Source: Mycolicibacterium chlorophenolicum (GTDB lineage: Bacteria > Actinomycetota > Actinomycetes > Mycobacteriales > Mycobacteriaceae). Taken from it: a DNA stretch of 64,000 bases. The stretch spans positions 570,569 to 634,568 of the forward strand of contig NZ_JYNL01000020.1 of assembly GCF_001044235.1 (NCBI RefSeq), written 5' to 3'. Below, piece by piece: positions 8,473 through 15,921 of this stretch. How positions within the stretch are numbered: position 1 is the stretch's first letter; each line of letters starts with the position of its first letter. The position numbers were made by a program, and so were the translations under genes. Under the pieces are notes generated by a model. That model was given only the letters and a program-made list of their open reading frames with translations. It ran no database searches and was not told the origin of the DNA.

Positions 8473-9075
8473 CTACTCTGCTGTTGGCCGACGGAATTGC
8501 CGGCCAAGATCGTGGACGTCAGGGAAGCGTGGGGTACCGGGTTCGAGCGGTAGCCGAAGCCCATTGACGAGGTAGCTGATCATGCGGTAATAGCCTGCGA
8601 GCATGAGCAATTCGATGATGGTCTCTTCTGAGAAGTGCTCGGCGAGGCTCTTCCAGAGGTCATCGTCGACCGTGCAGGAGCGCTGCAAGCTGTCGCAGAG
8701 TCGGATGAGGACACGTTCCTCATCGAGCCAGTGATCATCGCTCGCTCCGTTTCCGGTCAGCGATGCGATGTGCCGTGCTCCCAGGCCCGCCGCGGTGGCA
8801 TACGCCGCGAGGTGCACGCCCCACTCGTACTCGGCGCCGCACTGGGCGGTCACGCGCTGGATCACGATCTCGCGCTGCCGGAGGGTGAGATGACCCCGAT
8901 CGAGAAGCCCAGAGTTGAACAGCTTGAAAAACAATCGACGATCGCGAGCCACTGTCGTGAAGAGAGCCAGCGGGTCGTTGCCGCGCATCACGGCATCGAT
9001 GGAGTCCTGGATGTCCGCCGCCAGCGGAGCGGGCGCCGGACTGATCCGAGCGCTATGATTTTTGTAGCGTGACAT
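8473..9075 (-). CDS. Carboxymuconolactone decarboxylase (CMD/AhpD-fold) family protein
   Basis: 200 residues when started at the ATG at 9075 (MSRYKNH...); a longer frame to 9261 would cross the divergent regulator and is rejected. The middle holds the CMD motif TAQCGAEYEWGVHLAA: one Cys, an Glu-Trp pair and a His. The second Cys of classical AhpD peroxidases (CxxC) is missing, so it is more like the CMD subgroup of unknown reaction. Two or three hydrophobic helices follow, as in the fold. It lies divergently from an HxlR regulator with an inverted repeat between them and upstream of a tautomerase; together they look like an inducible detoxification or aromatic-acid module. Confidence 0.8.
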   Translation of the reverse strand: MSRYKNHSARISPAPAPLAADIQDSIDAVMRGNDPLALFTTVARDRRLFFKLFNSGLLDRGHLTLRQREIVIQRVTAQCGAEYEWGVHLAAYATAAGLGARHIASLTGNGASDDHWLDEERVLIRLCDSLQRSCTVDDDLWKSLAEHFSEETIIELLMLAGYYRMISYLVNGLRLPLEPGTPRFPDVHDLGRQFRRPTAE

Positions 9076-9106
9076 GGTTGCGACCATACCCACGCCTGCT
9101 ACAAAA
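9060..9106. promoter_or_regulatory. Inverted-repeat operator candidate between CMD and HxlR genes
   Basis: Two 9-base arms, TTTTGTAGC (9060-9068) and GCTACAAAA (9098-9106), face each other across 29 bases. The left arm is inside the first codons of the CMD gene and the right arm ends 8 bases before the HxlR start. HxlR-type regulators often bind two such half-sites between divergent genes, so this is the probable autoregulatory operator. Confidence 0.55.
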
Positions 9107-9114
9107 TGTAAAGC

Positions 9115-9447
9115 ATGAATGTCCCCAAAAAGGGTCGACCCGTTCGTGGCTCGTCGACCGGGCGGCCGATCATGGTCGTCCTGGACGTCCTGGGTCGCCG
9201 TGGCGCGCTCCGTGTGCTGTGGGAATTGCGTAACGGCGCGTTGACTTTTCGCGCCCTCCAAGAGGCATGTGAAACCAATCCCGGCTCACTGAACGCGCGA
9301 CTGAAAGATCTGCGCGAGCTCGGAACCGTCCATCACGAGGACGGCGGTTATCGCCTCAGCGACAGTGGCCGCAGCCTGATGAAAACCCTCAACAGCCTCC
9401 AGGCATGGTCGGAGCAATGGGCGTCGGGCGGTAGCTCGGAGGTCTGA
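9115..9447 (+). CDS. HxlR-family winged-helix transcriptional regulator
   Basis: 110-residue DNA-binding protein. The core reads VLDVLGRRGALRVLWELRNGALTFRALQE followed by NPGSLNARLKDLRELGTVHHEDGGYRLSDSGRSL, which is the helix-turn-helix and wing of HxlR/MarR-like regulators. Family members often sense quinones, aldehydes or other electrophiles through a Cys; here the only Cys is in EACETNP. There is no clear ribosome site ahead of ATG 9115, so a short-leader or leaderless transcript is possible. It is divergent from the CMD/tautomerase pair that it likely controls. Confidence 0.85.
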   Translation: MNVPKKGRPVRGSSTGRPIMVVLDVLGRRGALRVLWELRNGALTFRALQEACETNPGSLNARLKDLRELGTVHHEDGGYRLSDSGRSLMKTLNSLQAWSEQWASGGSSEV

Positions 9448-9501
9448 AGGCCGGTGGTGCCGTCCGTCCGCGCGATCCGGCGGGCACAACGCCCCCGCGG
9501 T

Positions 9502-10404
9502 TCAGGCCCGCGGGTGGGCCTGGTCGTGCACCGCGCGCAGCCGGGCGACCGTGACGTGGGTGTAGAGCTGCGTGGTGGCCAGCGTGGAGTGGCCCAGCAG
9601 TTCCTGCACGACGCGCAGGTCGGCGCCGCCCTCGAGGAGATGGGTGGCCGCGCTGTGGCGCAGCCCGTGCGGGCCGATGTCGGGCGCGCCGGTGACGGCG
9701 GCCATGGTCTGGTGCACGACGGTGCGCGCCTGCCGCGCGTCGAGCCGCCCGCCCCGCGCGCCGAGCAGCAGCGCCGCGCCCGACGCCGCGGTGGCCAGCT
9801 TGGGACGGCCCTCGGTCAGCCATGACGTCAGGGCACCGTGGGCAGGCAGGCCGAAGGGCACCGTGCGCTGCCGGTTGCCCTTGCCGAGCACCCGCAGCAC
9901 CCGCCGGGAGGTGTCGACGTCGTCGACGTCGAGGCCGCACAACTCGCTGACGCGGATCCCCGTCGCGTAGAGCATCTCGACGATCAGCCGGTCCCGGATG
10001 GCCAGCGGGTCGCCCTGGGCGGCCCCGGAGGCCGCGGCGTCCATCGCGTCGATCGCCTGGTCCTGGCGCAGCACCGATGGCAGGGTGCGGCGCGCCTTGG
10101 GCGCCTGCAGCCGGACCGACGGGTCCTCGGCGATCAGTCCGCGGCGCAGCGCCCAGGCGGTGAACGTCTTGACCGCCGAGGCGCGTCGGGCCAGCGTCGT
10201 GCGCGCCGCACCGGCCGAGGCCTGCGCGGCCAGCCACGATCGCAGCACCGGCAGGGTCAGGGCGCGCAGTCCCGCGTCGGGGTGGCGCTGGGCCAGGAAC
10301 TCGAACAGCGAGCGCAGGTCGCCCAGGTAGGCGCGGCGGGTGTGCGCGGAGCGGCCACGCTCCAGCGCGAGGTACTGGTCGAACTCCTCGAGGATCGCCT
10401 CCAC
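9502..10404 (-). CDS. xerC: Tyrosine recombinase XerC
   Basis: Site-specific recombinase that resolves chromosome dimers at dif with XerD. 300 residues from the GTG at 10404; longer upstream frames overlap the lactate monooxygenase gene. The N-terminal SAM-like core-binding domain covers about 1-90. The catalytic set is complete: R151 in [13 protein letters not shown]175 in LGKGNRQR, H246-x-x-R249 in PHGLRH, H272 in LLGHST and the nucleophile Y281. Its position next to viuB/dprA matches mycobacterial xerC (Rv2894c). Confidence 0.95.
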   Translation of the reverse strand: MEAILEEFDQYLALERGRSAHTRRAYLGDLRSLFEFLAQRHPDAGLRALTLPVLRSWLAAQASAGAARTTLARRASAVKTFTAWALRRGLIAEDPSVRLQAPKARRTLPSVLRQDQAIDAMDAAASGAAQGDPLAIRDRLIVEMLYATGIRVSELCGLDVDDVDTSRRVLRVLGKGNRQRTVPFGLPAHGALTSWLTEGRPKLATAASGAALLLGARGGRLDARQARTVVHQTMAAVTGAPDIGPHGLRHSAATHLLEGGADLRVVQELLGHSTLATTQLYTHVTVARLRAVHDQAHPRA

Positions 10405-10436
10405 GCCGGTACCGTCGCATCGGCGGCGGCGCGGCT

Positions 10437-11597
10437 CTACAGGACGCGCCGCAGCGTGTCCGGAGTGAGATCTGCCAGCGTGGGATAGCCGTCGACGGCC
10501 ATGGTCAAGTCCGTCTCGGCCAACAGCGACCGCAGCACGTGCACCAGGCCGTCCTCGCCGCCGATGGCCAGCCCGTAGGCGTACGGCCGGCCGACGCCGA
10601 CGGCGGTGGCGCCCAGGGCGAGCGCCTTGACGATGTCGGTGCCGCTGCGGATCCCCGAGTCGAACAGAACGGGCAATCCGTCGGCCGCCGCGACGACGTC
10701 GGGCAGGCAGTCGATGGCGGGCAGCCCGCCGTTGGCCTGCCGGCCACCGTGGGTCGAGCAGTAGATGCCGTCTACCCCGCCGTCTTTGGCCCGGCGTACG
10801 TCGTCGGGGTGGCAGATCCCCTTGAGCACCAACGGAAGATCGGTCAGCGAGCGCAGCCACGGCAGGTCGTCCCAGGTGAGCGGGTTGCCGAACAGCTGCA
10901 CCCACTTGAGCACCGCGCCCTGCATGTTCTCTTCGGGCGGCTGGGCCAGGCCGGCGCGGAACACCGGGTCGCTGGTGTAGTTGGCCAGACAGCGGCCGCG
11001 CAGCTGGGGGAAGTTCGACGTCGACAGATCGCGGGGACGCCAGCCGGGGATCCAGGTGTCCAGCGTGACGATGATGGCCTTGTAGCCGGCCTTCTCGGCG
11101 CGATGGACCAGGCTGGCGGCGAGATCCCGGTCGGTCGGGGTGTAGAGCTGGAAGAAGCCCGGCGTCTCGCCGAACTCGGCGGCGACGTCCTCGAGCGGAT
11201 CCTCGGTCAGCGTCGACACCGCCATCGGCACCCCGGTCCGCGCCGCCGCCCTCGCGGCGGCCAGATCGCCGTGGCCGTCCTGGGCGCAGATCCCGATCAC
11301 GCCGACGGGCGCCATGAACAGCGGGGAGGCCAACTTCAGGCCGAACAACTCGACGGACAGATCGCGCTCGCTGGCACCGACCAGCATCCGCGGCATCAGT
11401 CCCCAGCGGTCGAACGCGGTGCGGTTGGCCCGCTGCGTGCGTTCGTCACCGGCGCCGCCGGCGACGTAGGACCAGATCCCCGGTGGCATCGCGACCTCGG
11501 CCTTGGCCTCCCAGCCGGCGTAATCCATGGGCAGCGTCGGCATCACGCCGGACAGGCCCTGCAGGTAGATCTCGAGCTGGTAGTTACCGAAGGTCAT
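10437..11597 (-). CDS. FMN-dependent alpha-hydroxy acid oxidase, likely lactate 2-monooxygenase
   Basis: 386-residue TIM-barrel flavoprotein. It has the alpha-hydroxy-acid dehydrogenase active-site signature [11 protein letters not shown] with base H283 and substrate Arg R286, the flavin Lys K259 (LVLKG), Tyr 44 ([11 protein letters not shown]) and Tyr 152. The long variable loop and length resemble the lactate 2-monooxygenase characterised from M. smegmatis, which turns L-lactate and oxygen into acetate, CO2 and water; an L-lactate oxidase or dehydrogenase is the alternative. It is inserted between xerC and viuB relative to M. tuberculosis. Start ATG 11597. Confidence 0.85.
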   Translation of the reverse strand: MTFGNYQLEIYLQGLSGVMPTLPMDYAGWEAKAEVAMPPGIWSYVAGGAGDERTQRANRTAFDRWGLMPRMLVGASERDLSVELFGLKLASPLFMAPVGVIGICAQDGHGDLAAARAAARTGVPMAVSTLTEDPLEDVAAEFGETPGFFQLYTPTDRDLAASLVHRAEKAGYKAIIVTLDTWIPGWRPRDLSTSNFPQLRGRCLANYTSDPVFRAGLAQPPEENMQGAVLKWVQLFGNPLTWDDLPWLRSLTDLPLVLKGICHPDDVRRAKDGGVDGIYCSTHGGRQANGGLPAIDCLPDVVAAADGLPVLFDSGIRSGTDIVKALALGATAVGVGRPYAYGLAIGGEDGLVHVLRSLLAETDLTMAVDGYPTLADLTPDTLRRVL

Positions 11598-11615
11598 GCC
11601 GCAAGCCTGCCAGGG

Positions 11616-12458
11616 TCAGGATTCGGCGGCGGCCAGTTCGCGCTTCCACTCGCGGAACGTCTCCTCGGTGCGGCCGCGCCGCCAGTACCCGGAGACCGAC
11701 GACGCCCACCGGGCGTCGACGCCGCGTTCCTTGCGGACGTAGGGGCGCAGGTTGTGCATCACGGCCTGGGCTTCGCCGTGGATGAACACCTGCACCTGCC
11801 CGGGCAGCCACAGCGCTTCCTTGACTGCGCCGATCAGCGGCGCGTGGTCCCCGGCGGTGTCCTCGGGCACCAGGTCGGCGCGCCCGCCGCGGTAGATCCA
11901 CCGAAGCTGGACACCGGGCGGGACGGTGAGCTCGATCTCGTCCTCGGGCCCGGCCACCTCGATGAAGGCGTAGCCGATCGCGTTGGCGGGCAACGCTTCC
12001 AGCGCCGCACCGATGGCGGGCAGCGCCGCCTCGTCACCGGCGAACAGGTACCAGTCGGCCGCCGGATCGGGCGCGTAGGCACCGCTGGGCCCCATCAGGA
12101 AGAGCCGCTGTCCGGGTTGTGCGCTCGCGGCCCAGGGGCCGGCCACGCCATGTTCGCCGTGCACGACGAAGTCGATGGCGATCTCGCGCCGCGCGAGGTC
12201 GACGCGGCGCACCGTGTAGGTCCTTACGGTTGGCCGCTGCTGGGGCGGCAGCGCGGTGAAGCTGTCCAGCGTCAGGGGTTGCTCGAGCGTGCTGACGTCC
12301 AGGTCGTCGGCGACGAACACCAGCTTGACGTACGCGTCGGTGTAGTCGTTCGGCGTGAACGTGTCGAAACCGTTGCCGCCGAGGATGACCCGTACGACGT
12401 GGGGGGTGAGTTGCTCGGTCCGCACGACCTCGAAGGTGTGCACCGGACGTCCTGCCAC
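11616..12458 (-). CDS. viuB: Siderophore-interacting FAD/NAD(P)H reductase (ViuB-like)
   Basis: 280-residue flavoreductase of the siderophore-interacting protein family, which releases iron by reducing ferric siderophores. I chose GTG 12458 (VAGRPVHTFEV) because AAAGGCGG lies upstream; the longer frame to 12650 runs through the TetR promoter. The FAD-binding part has VRTYTVRR (about 88-95), followed by FVVHGEHGVAGPWA, the NAD-domain start LFLMGPSGAY and the family's C-terminal SGYWRRGRTEE(T)F. It matches Rv2895c in position and length. The divergent TetR operator 106 bases upstream could also affect it. Confidence 0.9.
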   Translation of the reverse strand: MAGRPVHTFEVVRTEQLTPHVVRVILGGNGFDTFTPNDYTDAYVKLVFVADDLDVSTLEQPLTLDSFTALPPQQRPTVRTYTVRRVDLARREIAIDFVVHGEHGVAGPWAASAQPGQRLFLMGPSGAYAPDPAADWYLFAGDEAALPAIGAALEALPANAIGYAFIEVAGPEDEIELTVPPGVQLRWIYRGGRADLVPEDTAGDHAPLIGAVKEALWLPGQVQVFIHGEAQAVMHNLRPYVRKERGVDARWASSVSGYWRRGRTEETFREWKRELAAAES

Positions 12459-12563
12459 GTGGCCGCCTTTCGCTTCGCGCGCCGCGGCGCGCCTGTGTCC
12501 CGGACCGACTATACGAGCGCGGCGGCCGACGCAGGGTCGCCCGTGGTGGGGCACCGGAGTCGA

Positions 12564-12587
12564 GTAACAGAGCATGTGCTCTGTTAC
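12564..12587. promoter_or_regulatory. Perfect 24-bp palindrome, TetR operator candidate
   Basis: GTAACAGAGCA (12564-12574) is mirrored exactly by TGCTCTGTTAC (12577-12587) around a 2-base centre. It ends 8 bases before the ATG of the TetR gene, as expected for an autorepressor site. The length and symmetry fit a TetR dimer or dimer pair. Confidence 0.75.
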
Positions 12588-12595
12588 GGTGAGGC

Positions 12596-13225
12596 ATGCC
12601 CCGGCCCCGTGTACACGACCCGGACGCGGTGCTCGACGCGGTCGAAGCACTCGTCGCCCGGGCCGGACCGCAGGCGGTGTCGATCCGCGCGATCAGCGCT
12701 GCGGTCGGTGTCTCGAACGGGGCGCTGTACCACACCTTCACGTCCAGGGGCGGCCTGATGGGACAGGCCTGGCTGCGGGCCGGTCGGCGATTCCTGGCGG
12801 TGCAAACCGCGCTCGTCGACAGGGCGCTCGCGGGTGCCGGCGCGGCCGAGGCCGTCGCGGCCGCCGCCGACGCGCCGGTGGCGTTCGCCGAGCAGAGCCC
12901 GGAGGCCGCCGCCCTGCTGTGGAGCGTGCGCCGCGACGACGTGTTGGCCGACGCTCCTCCCGACGACATCGCCGCCGAACTGCGCGACCTCGATCGGCTG
13001 CTCATCGCGCTGATGGTGCGACTGGCCGTCGCGATGTGGGACCGCAAGGATGCCGCAGCCGTCGATGTGATCACCGCGTGCATCGTCGATCTGCCGACGG
13101 CGCTGGTGCTGCAGCGCGGTCGACTCCGCAACCCGACCGCGCGCGAGCATCTGCACGCCGCCGTAAGGGCCGTACTGGACGTGGGACCACCACCTGAACA
13201 CCGACGACAAGGACGACGCCCGTGA
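12596..13225 (+). CDS. TetR-family transcriptional regulator
   Basis: 209-residue repressor. The N-terminal helix-turn-helix is about residues 25-48 (VSIRAISAAVGVSNGALYHTFTSRGGL); the rest is an Ala-rich helical ligand domain with no recognised ligand. ATG 12596 follows a perfect palindrome. The stop overlaps the GTG of an enoyl-CoA hydratase-like gene (GTGA), so the two form one operon and the ligand may be an acyl-CoA or related compound. The pair is absent from this spot in M. tuberculosis. Confidence 0.92.
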   Translation: MPRPRVHDPDAVLDAVEALVARAGPQAVSIRAISAAVGVSNGALYHTFTSRGGLMGQAWLRAGRRFLAVQTALVDRALAGAGAAEAVAAAADAPVAFAEQSPEAAALLWSVRRDDVLADAPPDDIAAELRDLDRLLIALMVRLAVAMWDRKDAAAVDVITACIVDLPTALVLQRGRLRNPTAREHLHAAVRAVLDVGPPPEHRRQGRRP

Positions 13226-13878
13226 CCGTATCCATCCACTTCGACGACAAGATCGCGATCCTGCGCCTCGGCGAGGACGAGAACCGCTTCTCCCCAACAT
13301 TTCTGGACGACATCGACGCCGCCATCGATCAGTGCCTCGCCGACGGCGCGGCGGGCCTGGTGACCACCGCGGGCACGAAGTTCTACTCGAACGGGCTGGA
13401 CCTGGACTGGTTGGGCGCGCACAGCGATCAGGGCTCCTGGTACATCGGCCGGGTCCACCGCCTGCTGGCGCGCGTGCTGACGCTGCCGGTGCCGACCGCC
13501 GCTGCGGTCGTCGGGCACGCGTTCGGTGCGGGGGCCATGCTGGCGCTGGCCCACGACTTCCGGGTGATGCGGTCCGACCGCGGGTTCTTCTGCCTGCCGG
13601 AGGTCGACATCCGGATCCCGTTCCACCCCGGCATGGCGGCGCTGATCCAGGCCAAGCTGACCCCGCAGGCCGCGGTCGCGTCGATGACGACCGGCCGCCG
13701 CTTCGGCGGCGCCGACGCCCACAGCTACGGCGTCGTCGACGCCACCGCAAACGAGGCCGAAGTCGCCAGCGCCGCAATCGAAACGCTGCGCCCACTGCAG
13801 GGTAAGGATCCCGGGACGCTCGGCGCCATCAAGGCGACGATGTTCCGATCGGTGGTGGATGCCCTCAACCAGGTGTGA
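13222..13878 (+). CDS. Enoyl-CoA hydratase/isomerase family protein
   Basis: 218-residue crotonase-fold protein starting at GTG 13222 inside the TetR stop. The oxyanion-hole regions are visible: KFYSNGLDLDWLG (about 52-64) and GHAFGAGAMLALAHDFRVM (about 98-116). A glutamate in FFCLPEVDIRIPF sits where delta3,delta2-enoyl-CoA isomerases keep their single acid, while the first hydratase Glu is not evident, so isomerase activity is the better guess. It lacks the C-terminal helices of full-length hydratases. Convergent with and overlapping the ATL gene by 14 bases. Confidence 0.85.
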   Translation: MTVSIHFDDKIAILRLGEDENRFSPTFLDDIDAAIDQCLADGAAGLVTTAGTKFYSNGLDLDWLGAHSDQGSWYIGRVHRLLARVLTLPVPTAAAVVGHAFGAGAMLALAHDFRVMRSDRGFFCLPEVDIRIPFHPGMAALIQAKLTPQAAVASMTTGRRFGGADAHSYGVVDATANEAEVASAAIETLRPLQGKDPGTLGAIKATMFRSVVDALNQV

Positions 13879-14200
13879 CCGTCGAGGAGCCGCGCCGGCA
13901 GGCATCCGGCCACCAGCGCGCCGCGGCGACATCGACGATCCCACGCCGCAACGGTGTGCCCTCGTGGTGCCACTGCGTCTGCGCCTCGACCATCAGGTGT
14001 GCCGGCAGCGTCCCGTTCACGCGGACCACGCGCCACCAGGTCACCGCCGCGCCATCGAGTGCCATGACACCTCCCACGCCGCGCGGCCCGCCCCGCTCCA
14101 GGTACTCGGCGATATCGCCATAGGTCATCACGCGTCCCGGCGGAATACGGTCGACGACCGCAAGCACCTCTGCAGCGAACCGCTCGTGAGCGTCGTTCAC
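13865..14200 (-). CDS. Alkyltransferase-like protein (ATL, MGMT-fold without the acceptor Cys)
   Basis: 111-residue protein built from the DNA-binding domain of O6-alkylguanine transferases: PPGRVMTYGDIAEYLERGGPRGVGGVM then a site that reads TWWRVV where MGMT has PCHRV. The acceptor Cys is replaced by Trp, the hallmark of ATLs, which cannot remove the lesion but bind alkylated DNA and hand it to nucleotide excision repair. Start ATG 14200. It overlaps the convergent hydratase gene by 14 bases. Confidence 0.88.
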   Translation of the reverse strand: MNDAHERFAAEVLAVVDRIPPGRVMTYGDIAEYLERGGPRGVGGVMALDGAAVTWWRVVRVNGTLPAHLMVEAQTQWHHEGTPLRRGIVDVAAARWWPDACRRGSSTVTPG

Positions 14201-14229
14201 CGGACTAACTCTTGCCGGTCAGGGGTGCG

Positions 14230-14622
14230 TCACAATCCCGGCAAGCAGTTGACCAGCGGAATGCACGGAGGCGGCGGAGGCGGCGGCGGCCCCGGAGGGT
14301 TACCCGAGATCATGACGGGCTTGGTCGCCGGTGAGTTGGGGTCGAAGTAGAACGTGTGGCACCGGGACAGATCCCAGCCCGCCACCGGGGTCATCCCGGA
14401 CGCCGGGCACCATATCTGACCGCACTGACCGAAGGCGTTACAGGCCGGCATACCCTCTGGCGGTGCGCACTCAGGAGTCGTCGCCTCCCCTGGTGAGCAG
14501 GTCGGGCCGGCCTGGGCGACAGAGGCGAGCGGGCCCATCGTCACCACGCCGAACCCTGCGAGGGTGAACCCGCCGGACAACACCGCGGCTGAAGCGACCG
14601 CCGTGATTCTTGTTCGTCCCAC
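14230..14622 (-). CDS. Small secreted Cys- and Pro-rich protein, unknown function
   Basis: I do not recognise this gene. From GTG 14622, preceded by the ribosome site GAAAGGAAG, it encodes 130 residues with an export signal (VGRTRITAVASAAVLSGGF..., likely cut after AQA). The mature part has eight Cys residues, enough for four disulfides, an acidic Pro-rich front, the core GQCGQIWCPASG, and a poly-Pro stretch of eight followed by CIPLVNCLPGL. No membrane anchor. It should be a disulfide-rich extracellular protein; similar Pro/Cys secreted proteins occur in mycobacteria without assigned roles. Confidence 0.7.
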   Translation of the reverse strand: MGRTRITAVASAAVLSGGFTLAGFGVVTMGPLASVAQAGPTCSPGEATTPECAPPEGMPACNAFGQCGQIWCPASGMTPVAGWDLSRCHTFYFDPNSPATKPVMISGNPPGPPPPPPPPCIPLVNCLPGL

Positions 14623-15018
14623 TGGTACTTCCTTTCGACGCACGCCACCCTGTGGCGTTGATGGCGTCGAGTCTTGGTTCGGCACACTGCTACCGATCCC
14701 AAATTCGTGACCGGCTCCAAAACGCGCCGCGCACCAACGAAATGATCTCGAAGAACCGCGGAACTGTCAGGGCAATCGCGAACAGGGCTCTCGGAGAATC
14801 GTTTTCTGGCAAAGGCGCCGCTCATCCGATTCAGATCGCCGGTGAGTTCGGCGTGGACTCTGCAGGGCACGCACCGTGGCACAGCGACGCCATGAAGCAG
14901 ACCATGTCCCCACCTGGTGTCCACGCCTATCGAGGAACCGAGGCTCTGCGCCGCAGCACTTCTCGCCGCCTGACGCACCGCACGTTGCGTACTGCGACGA
15001 GCTTCGAATGCGGGCGGC
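14623..15018. other. Intergenic region, no convincing gene
   Basis: About 395 bases, visibly lower in GC than the backbone. Short overlapping frames exist on both strands, but none combines a ribosome site with recognisable sequence. It should hold the promoter of the secreted protein gene (minus strand). No RNA gene was recognised. Confidence 0.4.
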
Positions 15019-15333
15019 TCATCCGCCGCCGCAGCCTCCGCCGCCGCAGCCTCCGCCGCCGCAGCCCGCTCCGCCGCAGCTTCCCCCACCACCGAGGTCT
15101 GCACCTCCGTCGCCGTATCCGCCGATGCCCCAGAGGCCCACAGAGCCCGCTGCTCCCGACGCCCCGTACCTTCGGCCTCTGGCCTTCTTCGACTTCTGCA
15201 ACGCTTTCAAGTCCCGGAGGCTCTGACCATCGTCGTCCCAGATGGAACTGGCCGTTCTCGTCCTGCGAATGACAGCAGCAACCACGAGGATTGTCGTGAG
15301 CGCTACTCCGACCACCACGATCGCGGTCATCAT
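15019..15333 (-). CDS. Membrane-anchored protein with a Gly/Cys repeat tail
   Basis: 104 residues in three parts: an N-terminal transmembrane helix (about 3-22) followed by RR, a polar charged segment with DDDGQSLRDLKALQKSKKARGRR (30-55), then a tail that is almost all Gly with Cys at 86, 91, 96 and 101, a strict five-residue period. Tails of this GGGGC type end the uncharacterised actinobacterial TIGR04222-like proteins; this one lacks their large N-terminal domain. The opposite strand is open only because Gly codons read as Pro. The start is one of two adjacent ATGs (15333 or 15330), without a strong ribosome site. It is divergent from a His-motif protein gene 45 bases away. Confidence 0.6.
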   Translation of the reverse strand: MMTAIVVVGVALTTILVVAAVIRRTRTASSIWDDDGQSLRDLKALQKSKKARGRRYGASGAAGSVGLWGIGGYGDGGADLGGGGSCGGAGCGGGGCGGGGCGGG

Positions 15334-15378
15334 GAGAAGAGGCTACGCCGCTTCGCATGTGACGCATAGAGTGGCGAT

Positions 15379-15882
15379 GTGCGGCGCAAGCGCCAAGACC
15401 CCACGGATCAGGCAAACAGCGCGGCGGCAAGCCTCGAGCTTCCCTCCGCCGTATTCAGAACATGCCCCTGGCAGCCGCGGGCCCTCATCGAAACCGGCCT
15501 AAGGCAATGGCTCCGCTGCTGCGCACCGGCACTGCGGGACGGCCAGGTGATCGGGATGCCGTCGCGAGCGGTGGACGAAGCGTGGCACGGTTTCATTCTC
15601 TGTACCGCTCGATATTCCAGGTTCTGCGAACAAGCGTACGGTCGCTATCTCCATCACCATCCCGAAGGCAGCGCGCCCGCCGACATCGCCGGAGCCGATG
15701 ATCCCATCGACGTGCAACTCGGCAGAACGGTCATCGCATGGTCACTGGTCGCGGAGTCCGGGGAGCACTGCGTGCTTTGGGATCTCGACGAAAAGGTCGG
15801 CGTGGACCATCCGTGGGGAGTCAACCTCGAACGGGTCGCCGCTATCCAAGCCGCCGTCACGACACTCGATCGCGGCCGCTAG
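15379..15882 (+). CDS. Glycine-rich-domain-associated (GRDP-like) His-motif protein
   Basis: 167 residues from GTG 15379. Conserved-looking motifs are VDEAWHGFILCTARYSRFC (65-83) and YGRYLHHHP (87-95), which match my memory of the GRDP-like family (W-H near a helix, then LHHxP). Family members in bacteria often carry a Gly-rich tail; here no tail is present, but the neighbouring divergent gene encodes a Gly/Cys repeat. Several Cys and His residues could bind metal. No signal peptide or membrane segment. Function unknown. Its stop lies in the loop of a strong convergent terminator. Confidence 0.65.
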   Translation: MRRKRQDPTDQANSAAASLELPSAVFRTCPWQPRALIETGLRQWLRCCAPALRDGQVIGMPSRAVDEAWHGFILCTARYSRFCEQAYGRYLHHHPEGSAPADIAGADDPIDVQLGRTVIAWSLVAESGEHCVLWDLDEKVGVDHPWGVNLERVAAIQAAVTTLDRGR

Positions 15883-15903
15883 AACCGGGCCGCGTCGAGT
15901 GTC
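15861..15903. terminator. Convergent terminator after the GRDP-like gene and dprA
   Basis: Arms 15861-15877 and 15888-15903 pair over 16 bp with a single bulged T and a 10-base loop. The hairpin contains the stop codon of the plus-strand gene (15880-15882) and lies 18 bases past the dprA stop on the minus strand. Confidence 0.75.
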
Positions 15904-15921
15904 TCGGCGTGGTGCGCAGCC

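Noticed and set aside
10539..12758. 739-codon plus-strand open frame
   Set aside because: It runs against the lactate monooxygenase and viuB genes, both with strong motifs, and crosses the TetR operator.
14876..15226. Proline-rich plus-strand protein
   Set aside because: Its Pro runs are the complement of the Gly repeat encoded on the minus strand, where a membrane helix and periodic Cys make a more sensible protein.
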